A DNA stretch of 54,951 bases, from assembly GCA_944323685.1 (NCBI GenBank), contig CALUTJ010000019.1, positions 1-54,951 on the forward strand, in the 5' to 3' direction. Below the pieces are notes generated by a model that was not told where the DNA came from, did no database searches, and saw only the letters and a list, made by a program, of their open reading frames with translations. Positions 34,317 through 43,008 of this stretch are shown piece after piece (the stretch's first letter is position 1; the number at the start of each line of letters is the position of its first letter). The position numbers and the translations under genes were made by a program. This DNA is from Candidatus Gastranaerophilales bacterium. Lineage in GTDB: Bacteria > Cyanobacteriota > Vampirovibrionia > Gastranaerophilales > Gastranaerophilaceae.

Positions 34317-36335
34317 ATGAAGGTTTCATTTAAAAGTATAGATTTTAAATCTCAGAAATCCGGTAAAAATAATAAACAAAACTCTGATAAAAATGTGGTT
34401 CAAACTCCGGCCCAAAAAGCACTGACAAAAGCAAAAACAGGTGCTATTGTCGGGCTGTTTTTACTTCCTACATTAGGTATAGTAAAACATTGTTCAACGG
34501 ATAACGACCCTAATAAAATTGTCATCGTGGATGAACCTGTAGACACAACAAATCGTGCAAAATATGTTAAAACAACTCCTGCATCAATGTATGTAATAAA
34601 AAGCGGTGACTCTCCCGCCAGAATAGCTAAAGAACATGGTGTTTCCACAAGAAGACTTCTTGCGCTAAACGACATGGATTCAAAATCCGTAATTTATCCT
34701 AATGATACTATTTTGATTCCTGAGTCTTACGAGGCAATAAATATCAAAACCCTCAAAGATATTGTTAAAATGTCGGGTATCAGCAAAGAGTATTTAGAAA
34801 CCCTTATTGACTTTGAACAATTCCACAATAAAACATACAAAGACCGTAACGGTAATGAAACAATAGGGGTAGGGCACCTTGTAAAACCTGAAGAAAGAGC
34901 ACTTTACAGAGGCAGAACTCTCAGTGATGAAGAGGTTTATACTTTACTGGCACAGGATATACTTGATATTGAAGCGGATTTAAAAACTGTTATAAACAAA
35001 GACGCTTACGACAACATGCCCGCACACCTTAAAGAATCAGTCTTTGACCTTGCATTCAATAAAGGTATCGGGGCAATAAGCGATAATGAAAAATTGTTAT
35101 CAGCCTTGAATAATGAAGATTATGTCAATGCCGTAGCCAATTTAACCCAGGATTATTCGGTTGTGACAAACGCAAAAGGTGAAAAAGTACACAGACCTGC
35201 CGCAGGACTCAGTAAACGCCGTATATACAATATTGCAAATGCGTCTGAAATCTTCAAAAACGGAATGCCCGATGTTGTAGCAGACTCTGCTCAGGCGGTT
35301 TATCAAAGAGGGTTAAATTATCTTGAGGCCGAAAAAAATAAAGGTGATATTTCCGCAGACGCTTATGAAAATGTTGTTAAAGAATATCAAGCACTTGCCC
35401 ACGAATGGACAGACGGACGTATAGGTAAAGAAGGCAAAGTACAAACAGCTAAATCAAAAGCTAATGTCACAGCTCCTTCTGCGGCAACAGTTACCGATAA
35501 AAGCGCAATTTATGTCAACGGCCAAAAAACAAACTGGAATGTAAGTTCCCTTTATGCAGACTGGCAAAAAACAGCCAAAAGACAGTTAAGATACGTAAAA
35601 CGTCCTCTTCCTGAAATTGATAAAAACGGCAATATTACTGCTTACGTAAAAACTTTTGCACCTTCAGGCAAAGGTAAACTCTCAGGCAAAACAATTATCA
35701 TAAACCCGGGTCATGGCGGAGCTATGAACTATATCGATAAAAACGGCAAAGTAAATCTAAACTTTGACCCCGGCACAAGCAATGCCGTTATGAGCAAAAA
35801 GAACCCTAATGTAGAAACAAATCAATTTATCGGCAATGGCGGTAAATCTCTTGAAGAATGGGTTGTAAATCAGAGAATTGCTGATGAACTTGTCAAAAAA
35901 ATCAATAAAGAAGGCGGCAAAGTCATTTACGTCCAAGGCTCTGTCTACAGTGCAATGGATGCAATAAGAAAGATTCAGAAACAGAATAAAATAGATATGA
36001 TTGTCAGCCTGCACAGCAACTCCAGCGGCGGCAAAAGAGGCATACACGTTTATGCAAACAACAGAGGCGGTATTGATGAAAAAGACAAAGCTCTGGCTGA
36101 AGCAATCGTTAATAAACTCAATCAACACAGCTGGTTCAGAGGCATAACCGAGCAAAAATCAAAATCATTAGGCGTGCTTTCTGCAAGCAGATATGCCACA
36201 TCTCCTGTTCCCGGTGTTTTAATAGAAACAGGCGACCTTAAACATAAATCTGATGTTGCAAATCTGAATTCAAGAGATTTTAAAAATCTTTTGATTGACG
36301 GAATATTTGAAAGTATCAAAAATTACAGAAATTAA
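34317..36335 (+). CDS. LysM-GH24 lysozyme-amidase_3 fusion murein hydrolase
   Basis: A 672-residue multidomain cell-wall enzyme. It has a short polar N-terminus with VSFK, a likely membrane anchor at about 41-57, and a LysM domain at 92-136. A GH24 lysozyme domain follows at about 150-310, with E167, D176 and T182 spaced exactly as Glu11, Asp20 and Thr26 of T4 lysozyme. The C-terminal N-acetylmuramoyl-L-alanine amidase (amidase_3) domain has Zn ligand H466 (N-P-G-H-G-G), H566 (S-L-H-S-N) and catalytic E637 (L-I-E-T-G). Two different bond-cutting activities in one anchored protein is unusual. Possible roles are septum splitting or engulfment-like wall remodelling. Confidence 0.9.
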   Translation: MKVSFKSIDFKSQKSGKNNKQNSDKNVVQTPAQKALTKAKTGAIVGLFLLPTLGIVKHCSTDNDPNKIVIVDEPVDTTNRAKYVKTTPASMYVIKSGDSPARIAKEHGVSTRRLLALNDMDSKSVIYPNDTILIPESYEAINIKTLKDIVKMSGISKEYLETLIDFEQFHNKTYKDRNGNETIGVGHLVKPEERALYRGRTLSDEEVYTLLAQDILDIEADLKTVINKDAYDNMPAHLKESVFDLAFNKGIGAISDNEKLLSALNNEDYVNAVANLTQDYSVVTNAKGEKVHRPAAGLSKRRIYNIANASEIFKNGMPDVVADSAQAVYQRGLNYLEAEKNKGDISADAYENVVKEYQALAHEWTDGRIGKEGKVQTAKSKANVTAPSAATVTDKSAIYVNGQKTNWNVSSLYADWQKTAKRQLRYVKRPLPEIDKNGNITAYVKTFAPSGKGKLSGKTIIINPGHGGAMNYIDKNGKVNLNFDPGTSNAVMSKKNPNVETNQFIGNGGKSLEEWVVNQRIADELVKKINKEGGKVIYVQGSVYSAMDAIRKIQKQNKIDMIVSLHSNSSGGKRGIHVYANNRGGIDEKDKALAEAIVNKLNQHSWFRGITEQKSKSLGVLSASRYATSPVPGVLIETGDLKHKSDVANLNSRDFKNLLIDGIFESIKNYRN

Positions 36336-37189
36336 ATTGTTTCATAAGTTTCAAAAGCTTTGTAAGAACTTCTTACAAGCCCTGATGCAACGACCTGTTT
36401 TATTCCCGCCTTGTGCGCAAGGTTTTCCACTTTTTTAAATTCATCCGGCGTGTAGTATTTTTCTACCTCAAGATGTTTTTTAGAGGGCTGCATGTACTGC
36501 CCGACAGTTACAATATCGCAATCTACAGCTTTTAAATCTTTGAAAGTTGTTTCAAGTTCTTCAAAAGTTTCGCCAAGACCAACCATTAGCCCTGATTTTG
36601 TAATCATTTTGGGATTGCGTTCTTTTATATGCTTTAAAAAGTTTAAAGAACGTTCGTAATTCGCCAGCGGACGTGCTTTCGGGTAAATTCTTTTTACGGT
36701 TTCAATGTTATGATTGAATACGTCGGGTTTTGCATCAACTACAATATCAATGAGGTCTTCAACCCCTTCAAAATCCGGGGTTAAAACTTCAATTTTTATA
36801 TCCGGCACAAGTTTTTTTGTTTCGGTTATTACTGAAGAAAACATATCAGCCCCTTGCAGCGGCAGGTCATCGCGGGTGACCGAGGTTATAACCGCATATT
36901 TTAACCCTAATTCCTTTATTGCCTGTGCGACTTTAAACGGCTCATTTCTGTCTAACGGTTCGGGCTTGCCGCCTGAAATATTGCAAAAGCGGCAGTTTCG
37001 TGTGCAGATGCTGCCTAAAATCAAAAAAGTAGCGGTATTTTTGGCGTAACATTCAGCCTTGTTCGGACATCGTGCAGCTTCGCAAACAGTGTTAAGGCAT
37101 TTGTTTTTCAAAATAGTGCGCACGAGTTTGGTTTTTTCCGTGTCTACTATGCCTCGCTTTAAATATTCAGGTAGTCGTTTTCTTTCCAT
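36332..37189 (-). CDS. lipA: lipoyl synthase
   Basis: A 285-residue radical SAM enzyme that inserts two sulfurs into octanoyl groups on 2-oxoacid dehydrogenase or glycine cleavage proteins. The auxiliary-cluster cysteines C36-x4-C41-x5-C47 and the radical SAM motif C62-x3-C66-x2-C69 are all present. Length is typical. It overlaps the convergent murein hydrolase by 4 bases. lpdA, which also belongs to lipoate-dependent complexes, is 8 kb away. Confidence 0.97.
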   Translation of the reverse strand: MERKRLPEYLKRGIVDTEKTKLVRTILKNKCLNTVCEAARCPNKAECYAKNTATFLILGSICTRNCRFCNISGGKPEPLDRNEPFKVAQAIKELGLKYAVITSVTRDDLPLQGADMFSSVITETKKLVPDIKIEVLTPDFEGVEDLIDIVVDAKPDVFNHNIETVKRIYPKARPLANYERSLNFLKHIKERNPKMITKSGLMVGLGETFEELETTFKDLKAVDCDIVTVGQYMQPSKKHLEVEKYYTPDEFKKVENLAHKAGIKQVVASGLVRSSYKAFETYETI

Positions 37190-37244
37190 TACTTAAGTTT
37201 ATCGTATAAAAAGAATTTTTTAAAGTTTTATATTAACTCCAAGA

Positions 37245-37526
37245 TTAATTTTGGCAGGTCATATAGCCTAAAATGCTAAAGGCAATCACTTTTTCTTCAT
37301 TTATATTAAGCCATTCGTATTTAGGGCTTTCGATATTGCAGCTGCATTCGTCAAAATGGTGGCAGATTGTTGCGTTTTTCAGTGTGAGTATGTCTTTAAG
37401 ATTTTCTCTGTCGTCTTTTACAACGCTGCCGTATGCTTTAAAGCTTTCGGTAAAAATCACAATATCCGTGACTCCGCCTGCCATATCAATTGCTTTATAA
37501 ATCCGGTTAAGAACATTTACACTCAT
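37245..37526 (-). CDS. small hypothetical protein
   Basis: A 93-residue protein with a strong start (GGAG 8 bases before the ATG). The central C-H-H-F-D-E-C-S-C cluster could bind a metal. No known family and no signal peptide. It lies between the GIY-YIG gene and lipA on the same strand. Function unknown. Confidence 0.75.
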   Translation of the reverse strand: MSVNVLNRIYKAIDMAGGVTDIVIFTESFKAYGSVVKDDRENLKDILTLKNATICHHFDECSCNIESPKYEWLNINEEKVIAFSILGYMTCQN

Positions 37527-37577
37527 TGTTTTCTCCTTTCCGTGTTAAGGAGATTATTAACCATGTTAAAAATATTT

Positions 37578-37985
37578 TCATTGCCCGTTCAGGGTGTTTT
37601 TTTTTTCTAATCTAGTGTCGCAGTTGCCGCCTCGAGCCTTATAGCCGTCACTGCTCACCTTTTCAATGTGACACTCCAAAAATTCGTTTACGTCGCTTTG
37701 CTCCTTATCACGAATTTTTCTCGGACAATTTAGACAACACAACTCTTCTTTTTGTTTTCGGGTTAAGGTTTTTATGCGGCATTCTTCTTTCATTGCTTCT
37801 GATTTTGTATCAAATTCTTTTATATAAACCATTTTTAAAGGTTTGTGCGTTCGTGTGTATTTTGCGGCAAGTCCTGCCTTGTGTTTTTCAAAACGTTTTT
37901 CGGGGTCATCTGTATAACCGCAGTACAGCTTGTTGTCTACGGTTAAAATAAGGTATGTGTAAAATTTTTTGTCAGCGTTTTTCAT
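37578..37985 (-). CDS. GIY-YIG domain protein with a repeat-encoded C-terminal tail
   Basis: A 135-residue protein. Residues 8-83 are a small GIY-YIG nuclease-type domain (UPF0213/YhbQ-like): Y-T-Y-L-I-L, L-Y-C-G-Y-T-D, then K-R-F-E-K-H-K and A-M-K-E-E-C-R-I-K. About residues 86-127 come from a copy of the interspersed palindromic repeat read in frame, with N-T-L-N-G-Q as a short end. A normal YhbQ-type protein would stop near residue 85. The tail is therefore new and the domain itself looks intact. The dus gene is one base upstream on the same strand. Confidence 0.9.
   Translation of the reverse strand: MKNADKKFYTYLILTVDNKLYCGYTDDPEKRFEKHKAGLAAKYTRTHKPLKMVYIKEFDTKSEAMKEECRIKTLTRKQKEELCCLNCPRKIRDKEQSDVNEFLECHIEKVSSDGYKARGGNCDTRLEKKNTLNGQ
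37606..37728. repeat. interspersed palindromic repeat, copy D, inside the GIY-YIG gene
   Basis: A 123-nt copy read in frame on the minus strand without stops. On the coding strand it is followed by A10-CAC; copy B has A7-CAC, a 3-base difference. One hairpin arm (TCGAG) is changed to TATAG here, while the long right-hand stem is perfect. Confidence 0.93.
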
Positions 37986-37986
37986 T

Positions 37987-39051
37987 TTACAAAACCTGTG
38001 CTGCGTCCAATATTTTATTTAATTCTTCGACAATAACACTGTAATCCGTTGCACTCATGAGCTTGCCTCTTGAGGCGGCAGCATTTTGAATTCCCTTTAT
38101 GTAATACGGATAGAATTTTCGCATAAAAGGAACAGCGTTTTTTTCACCCCTTAGTTTTACTTCTGCATCGAGATGCTGTTTTGCCCATTTTATTTTGGTT
38201 GATATTCCTGCTTCTTCCGGAATTTCACCCGTAGCTAGAAAGTGTTCTGTCCTGTGTATTAAATCCGGAGCGCCCAGGGTTCCTCTCCCTATTGCAACAC
38301 CGTCCACCCCTGTGGTTTCAAGACATTCTTTTGCGCTTTGCGGTGAAGTTATGTCACCGTTAGCGAAAACAGGAACGGTTATTTCTTTTTTTATACCGGC
38401 TATTTTGCTCCAGTCTGCATTGCCTGAGTACATTTGCGAGCGGGTTCTGCAATGGATTGTCATGGCGTCGGCTCCTGAATCCTGCATAAGTCGTGCAAAT
38501 TCCAAAAAATTCATCTCTGCTGCGGTGTATCCGAGCCGGAATTTTACACTTAACGGAATTTCTTGCAGCACATCTTTTAGCGCTTTAACTATGTCGGAAG
38601 CAAGCTCAGGAGTGCGCATAAGCGCGGAACCGTCACCGCCGCATACTACCTTGCGCACGGGACAGCCCATATTAATATCTATAACCGAAGGTTTTCTTTC
38701 CAATTTTAAAAGTTTTTTAGCGGCATCTGCCATCATTTTAGGCTTGTGCCCCGAAAGCTGATAAGCAAGCGGAAATTCGTTTTCTTTGTTTTCAAGAATT
38801 ATATTCCCGTCTTTTCTGTTTTGCATAAGCATTTCAGAGCTTATCATTTCTGTAGTGAGCAGGCTGTTTGAAGAAAACATTCTTATCATTTGCCTGTAGG
38901 GCAAATCTGTAATGCCTGCCATCGGAGCCAGTGTTATCCTGCTTTTAAGCTCAACATTGCCGATTTTTATAAGTATATCATTGCTATTTTTTTGTTGAAG
39001 CAGCTGCTGCGGCGGATTTGTTTGCTGCCGGTTTGACTGCGGGTTTGTCAT
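37987..39051 (-). CDS. dusB: tRNA-dihydrouridine synthase
   Basis: A 354-residue flavoenzyme that reduces uridine to dihydrouridine in tRNA. After a Gln-rich leader of about 30 residues come A-P-M-A-G-I-T-D-L-P-Y-R, the catalytic Cys motif D-I-N-M-G-C-P-V-R-K, and the FMN-binding H-C-R-T-R-S-Q-M-Y-S-G and F-A-N-G-D-I blocks. A DusB-like subtype fits best. The start lies inside the upstream TPR gene (68-base overlap); no later ATG before the catalytic part exists. Confidence 0.93.
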   Translation of the reverse strand: MTNPQSNRQQTNPPQQLLQQKNSNDILIKIGNVELKSRITLAPMAGITDLPYRQMIRMFSSNSLLTTEMISSEMLMQNRKDGNIILENKENEFPLAYQLSGHKPKMMADAAKKLLKLERKPSVIDINMGCPVRKVVCGGDGSALMRTPELASDIVKALKDVLQEIPLSVKFRLGYTAAEMNFLEFARLMQDSGADAMTIHCRTRSQMYSGNADWSKIAGIKKEITVPVFANGDITSPQSAKECLETTGVDGVAIGRGTLGAPDLIHRTEHFLATGEIPEEAGISTKIKWAKQHLDAEVKLRGEKNAVPFMRKFYPYYIKGIQNAAASRGKLMSATDYSVIVEELNKILDAAQVL

Positions 39052-41233
39052 AGGCTTTCAGTTCCTGTATTCTTTTTGCGGAATACCTTGTGTAGTCGTT
39101 TGTTTCGCCTACTTTTTTTGTTTCGGCAAGGTATTTTTTATAATAATTTAACGCATTTGTATATTGTGCAAGATAATCATAGTCTATTGCAATTGAATAG
39201 TTTGTGATTGTAAGTTTTGGATTGTATTGCAAAGCTTTTTTATAATCGTTGATTGCAAGCTGGTATTTTTTTTGCGCATCGTATACTGTTGCTCTGTAAT
39301 AATATGCGTCAGCGTTTTGCTGGTCGGATTTGATTACGTTATTTAATACATTCATTGCTTCCGTGTATTGCTGCTTGTCAATCATAGAAAGAGCTTTATC
39401 CATAAGAGCAGTTGATTCCTGCTCTGTAACATAAGCTATCAAATCTTTTGTTGATTTGTGATCCGGATTTAGTGCAAGAGCTTTTTTGGCATAAGTTTTG
39501 GCGTTCTCATAGTCATTCGCGTTTGCATAAGCAAGAGCCGTAAAATAGGCTGTTTCCACATTTTTAGGGTCAAGTTGCAATGATTTTGCATAAGACTGTG
39601 CGGCCATTTTGTTGTTATTCATTGCCTGATAGCAGGCGCCTATGCCTAAGAGTGCTTCTGGTGTTATAGGAACGATTTTGTTATAAATATTTATTGCTTC
39701 CTGATATTTTTTTTCCGCATAAAGCTTTGATGCGTCATTGTATAAAAGCGACACCGTTTCCGCATCTATTGAGGCAAGCTGTTTTTTTATTGTTTTATTT
39801 TCCGGAAAAAGACCCTGTGCGTCATTGAGTACGGAACGGGCTTTGTCATAGCTGCTTTGTTGAGTATACGCCTGAGCAAGGTTTATGTAAGCGTTTTCGT
39901 TTTTAGGGGTAAGTTTTATTACCTGATTGTAATAAGGAATTGCTTCTGCTATCCGGTTTGCTTTATGAAGTTCATAAGCATAATTGTATAAAAGCCCCGC
40001 ATTATTAGGCTCTTCTTCTGTCTGTTTTTTCAGGTAAGCCAGTTTTTCTTCCGGAGTCATACTGGTTTCATACATATTGTACAGCTCGTTTTTAATATCC
40101 TGATTGGAAGGATCAAGATTGAGCGCCAGTTTATAGTTTTCTATAGCGGCATCTTTTTTGCCAAGCGCCTTGTAACATTGGGCTTTGTACAGGTAAGCAA
40201 GCATAAAATTAGGGTTGAAATTTGTTATTGTGTCGTATGCTTCAATAGCAGTTTCGTAATCTTTCTGCTCTTGATACAAGGTGCCCATATTCAAACGTGT
40301 ATTGGTATTTGAAGGATTTATTGATTCCGCTTTATGGTACTGGGCAAGCGCGCCTTCGTAATCTTTTTTCTTTTGTAAAACAGCACCGAGGTTTGCGTGT
40401 GCTTCTGCGTCCTGCGGGTTGTCATTGACTTTTTGGCGCCATATGTTTTCTAAAGACATTAAAATCTCATCATTGCTGCCGGTTTTAGACAGCGCAAGAT
40501 TGTATTCTTCCGCAGCGAGGTCAATTTTGCCCAGTCTTTCATATGCACCGGCCAGTTTTAAATGCAGGTCGCTGTTTTTAGAATCAAGAGCAATTGCTTC
40601 TTTCAGATTATCAACAGCCTGTGTATTTAAATTTAAAATGTAATAAATGGAGCCGATATTTGCCAGCGCATCTTTTCTGCATTCAGTGTCATTGACGGCT
40701 TTTTGAAATTCCGTCATAGCCGCGGCAAATTCTCCCTGAGCCCTTAAAGACTTACCCATTGTGAGGTGTCCTTTAGGTGTCTGGTCGGCATTTATTGCGT
40801 ATAAAATCGTTTCAAGATTTTCTTCCATTGTATTTATATCGGCAATGTATTTGGCCTCGGCAGGTTCGTTATTGTAATATTTCATATAAAAGATTGCCGA
40901 GCGAATATCATTTGCCGCTTTGTTATAATCCATTGCTTTGTTGTTGTAATACTGCGCTCTTTCAAGGTAAGTATTAACAAGCTGGATTCTGGCGGATTTG
41001 TCCGTGGGGTTTTCTCTTAAAGCTTTTCTGAATTCAGTAATTGCTTCGGGGTATTTTTTTGCTTTTAAAAACTCCACTCCCTGATTGTAATAAACAGAGC
41101 CCTGTGCGGAATAATTTGTATCATCATAACTGACATTTACAGTGGTTTCTTGAGCAAAAACAGTTGAAACGTTCATCATTGCCAATAAAAAAAACAAAGT
41201 AAAAATTCTTTTAGCCATGGCTTTTTTTTGCAT
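38984..41233 (-). CDS. exported large TPR-repeat protein
   Basis: A 749-residue protein with a signal peptide (K-R-I-F-T-L-F-F-L-L-A-M-M ending V-F-A-Q). The rest is about 17 TPR units, such as AEAHANLGAVLQKKKDYEGA and ENAYINLAQAYTQQSSYDKA. The Ala/Lys-rich tail overlaps dus. It is probably periplasmic and would bind protein partners in the envelope. A second TPR giant in the window, at 18820-20604, is cytoplasmic. No enzyme domain. Clear sigma-70 promoter upstream. Confidence 0.92.
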   Translation of the reverse strand: MQKKAMAKRIFTLFFLLAMMNVSTVFAQETTVNVSYDDTNYSAQGSVYYNQGVEFLKAKKYPEAITEFRKALRENPTDKSARIQLVNTYLERAQYYNNKAMDYNKAANDIRSAIFYMKYYNNEPAEAKYIADINTMEENLETILYAINADQTPKGHLTMGKSLRAQGEFAAAMTEFQKAVNDTECRKDALANIGSIYYILNLNTQAVDNLKEAIALDSKNSDLHLKLAGAYERLGKIDLAAEEYNLALSKTGSNDEILMSLENIWRQKVNDNPQDAEAHANLGAVLQKKKDYEGALAQYHKAESINPSNTNTRLNMGTLYQEQKDYETAIEAYDTITNFNPNFMLAYLYKAQCYKALGKKDAAIENYKLALNLDPSNQDIKNELYNMYETSMTPEEKLAYLKKQTEEEPNNAGLLYNYAYELHKANRIAEAIPYYNQVIKLTPKNENAYINLAQAYTQQSSYDKARSVLNDAQGLFPENKTIKKQLASIDAETVSLLYNDASKLYAEKKYQEAINIYNKIVPITPEALLGIGACYQAMNNNKMAAQSYAKSLQLDPKNVETAYFTALAYANANDYENAKTYAKKALALNPDHKSTKDLIAYVTEQESTALMDKALSMIDKQQYTEAMNVLNNVIKSDQQNADAYYYRATVYDAQKKYQLAINDYKKALQYNPKLTITNYSIAIDYDYLAQYTNALNYYKKYLAETKKVGETNDYTRYSAKRIQELKAYDKPAVKPAANKSAAAAASTKK

Positions 41234-41274
41234 ATTGCCGCCTTTCCGTTTTTGCGAAACAAAATCTTGTATAT

Positions 41275-41304
41275 ATTATAAGTCAAATTTAAAAATTGGG
41301 ACAA
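41275..41304 (-). promoter_or_regulatory. promoter of the exported TPR gene
   Basis: On the minus strand, TTGTCC (41304-41299), an 18-base spacer, TATAAT (41280-41275). Confidence 0.6.
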
Positions 41305-41341
41305 AATAGAGGTTTTACGTTACAAAATATTACCGTTTGTA

Positions 41342-41369
41342 TTGCATAAAAAAAATTACCATGTATGAT
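41342..41369 (+). promoter_or_regulatory. promoter of the rpsE-secY operon
   Basis: TTGCAT (41342-41347), a 16-base spacer, TATGAT (41364-41369) with a TG just upstream. It supports independent transcription of rpsE, cut off from the rest of the spc operon. An ATTGTC/GACAAT hairpin follows in the leader. Confidence 0.5.
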
Positions 41370-41511
41370 AAATATTGTCAGAAAAGTTACCCGACAATTT
41401 AATAGACTTCCGGCGGATATGTTTCTGCCTTATTTTTGTTGTTAAATTGTCTTAATATTGCTAAAACATTTACCCAGAGGTTAATTAATTACACTAAAGA
41501 AAGGTAATAAA

Positions 41512-42183
41512 GTGGAAGAAAAAGAAATTCAAGAAGTTGAAACAGTTGAAACAGAACAAACAACTGAAACAGCAGAAGCTGTTGAAACTGTAGAAGCAAC
41601 TGAACAACCTGCGGAAGAAAAACCGGCTCCGGCCAAAAAAGGTAGAGGTCAGGCTAAAGGCAAAGGCAGAAAAAAAGTAGAAACAGTTGAAAACGCTCCT
41701 CAATCCGAATGGAAAGAAAGAGTTGTTCAAATCAGCCGTGTAACAAAAGTAGTTAAGGGCGGTAAAAAATTAAGTTTCAGAGCTATCGTTATTGTAGGTA
41801 ACGGCAAAGGTCAAGTCGGCGTTGGCTGTGCTAAAGCTTCTGAAGTTATCATTGCTATTCAAAAAGCTATTGCAGAAGGCAGAAAAAATCTTATTACCGT
41901 ACCTATTTTCAAAACAACAATTCCTCACCCGATTACAGGCCGTTCAGGTGCGGGTGCTGTTATGTTGAAACCTGCTTCTCAAGGTACAGGTGTTATCGCA
42001 GGCGGTGCTGTTCGTGCAGTATTAGAGCTTGCAGGTATCGAAAACATTTTGAGCAAATCTTTAGGTTCAAAATCTCCGCTTAATGCAGCTAACGCTACAA
42101 TGGAAGCTTTAAAAGAATTGAGAACCTTCAATGACGTTGCTAAGGTAAGAGGTTTGACACTTAAACAAATGCTTAATGCATAA
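41512..42183 (+). CDS. rpsE: 30S ribosomal protein S5
   Basis: A 223-residue S5. The conserved core starts at about residue 63 (W-K-E-R-V-V-Q-I) with [11 protein letters not shown] and [10 protein letters not shown]. Ahead of it is an acidic-then-basic extension of about 60 residues (E/T/V-rich, then [14 protein letters not shown]), not seen in E. coli S5. The start codon is GTG after AAAGG. It is the first gene of this unit; rplR, normally before it, is absent. Confidence 0.96.
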   Translation: MEEKEIQEVETVETEQTTETAEAVETVEATEQPAEEKPAPAKKGRGQAKGKGRKKVETVENAPQSEWKERVVQISRVTKVVKGGKKLSFRAIVIVGNGKGQVGVGCAKASEVIIAIQKAIAEGRKNLITVPIFKTTIPHPITGRSGAGAVMLKPASQGTGVIAGGAVRAVLELAGIENILSKSLGSKSPLNAANATMEALKELRTFNDVAKVRGLTLKQMLNA

Positions 42184-42230
42184 TAATCGTAAGTTTTAAT
42201 CAGAACAAATAAGAAAAGGAAATAATTGAA

Positions 42231-42422
42231 ATGGCAAAAGATAAAATGGAAAAAGTTTCGATTAAGCTTACAAGAAGTTTAATCGGTTCAACAAAAGACC
42301 AGATAAAAGTTGTAAGAGCTCTCGGTCTTAAAAAAACTAACGATGTTGTTGAACACGTTGCCAGCCCTACAATTATGGGTATGGTAAACAAAGTTCCGCA
42401 CCTCGTTACGGTAATTAAGTAG
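42231..42422 (+). CDS. rpmD: 50S ribosomal protein L30
   Basis: A 63-residue L30. V-S-I-K-L-T-R-S-L-I-G-S-T and V-R-A-L-G-L-K-K-T-N-D-V-V are the two halves of the small ferredoxin-like fold. It lies 47 bases after rpsE and 39 before rplO, the usual order. Confidence 0.97.
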   Translation: MAKDKMEKVSIKLTRSLIGSTKDQIKVVRALGLKKTNDVVEHVASPTIMGMVNKVPHLVTVIK

Positions 42423-42461
42423 TCACATACAAGTACATAATTATAATAAGGACAATATAAA

Positions 42462-42914
42462 ATGGCAGAAAGAATAACATTAGAAGATTTAAGACCTGCT
42501 GAAGGAGCTACCCGTAAGACTAAAAGAGTAGGCAGAGGCAGATCATCAGGTCACGGCAAAACTTCTTGCCGCGGTCATAACGGTGAAGGTCAACGTTCAG
42601 GCAGCTCTCAAAAGAGAGGTTTTGAAGGCGGACAGATGCCGTCTTACAGACAAATGCCTAAATTAAAAGGCTTTACAAATTTTGCTGCTCTTAACTGTGC
42701 AGAAATCAACGTTAAAGACCTCGAAAAATTCGACACTAAAGAAGTTGATTTAACTTGGTTAATCGAAAACGGCAAAGCTCACCCGAGCTCAGAAATCTTG
42801 AGAGTACTCGGTAACGGTGAAATATCTAAAGCTGTAACTGTTAAGGCAAGATACTTCACTCCGTCGGCTAAAGAAAAAATTGAAAAAGCAGGCGGCAAAG
42901 CTGAATTAGTTTAA
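42462..42914 (+). CDS. rplO: 50S ribosomal protein L15
   Basis: A 150-residue L15. The basic Gly/Arg-rich N-terminus (R-V-G-R-G-R-S-S-G-H-G-K-T, then F-E-G-G-Q-M-P-S-Y-R) and the V-K-A-R-Y-F-T-P-S-A-K-E-K-I-E-K-A-G-G C-terminus are standard. It is followed by secY after a hairpin. Confidence 0.97.
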   Translation: MAERITLEDLRPAEGATRKTKRVGRGRSSGHGKTSCRGHNGEGQRSGSSQKRGFEGGQMPSYRQMPKLKGFTNFAALNCAEINVKDLEKFDTKEVDLTWLIENGKAHPSSEILRVLGNGEISKAVTVKARYFTPSAKEKIEKAGGKAELV

Positions 42915-42924
42915 AAATGTTGTT

Positions 42925-42953
42925 ACTGCAAGCCGAAAATTACGGCTTGCAGT
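42925..42953 (+). other. hairpin between rplO and secY
   Basis: ACTGCAAGCCG (42925-42935) pairs perfectly with CGGCTTGCAGT (42943-42953), 11 bp with a 7-base loop. No T-run follows. It is likely an RNA processing or stability element that lets ribosomal protein and secY levels differ. Confidence 0.7.
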
Positions 42954-43008
42954 TAACTTATACTTACCGCACAATGTTTTGGGGCGGATTAATATGGAGA
43001 GAAAATAA

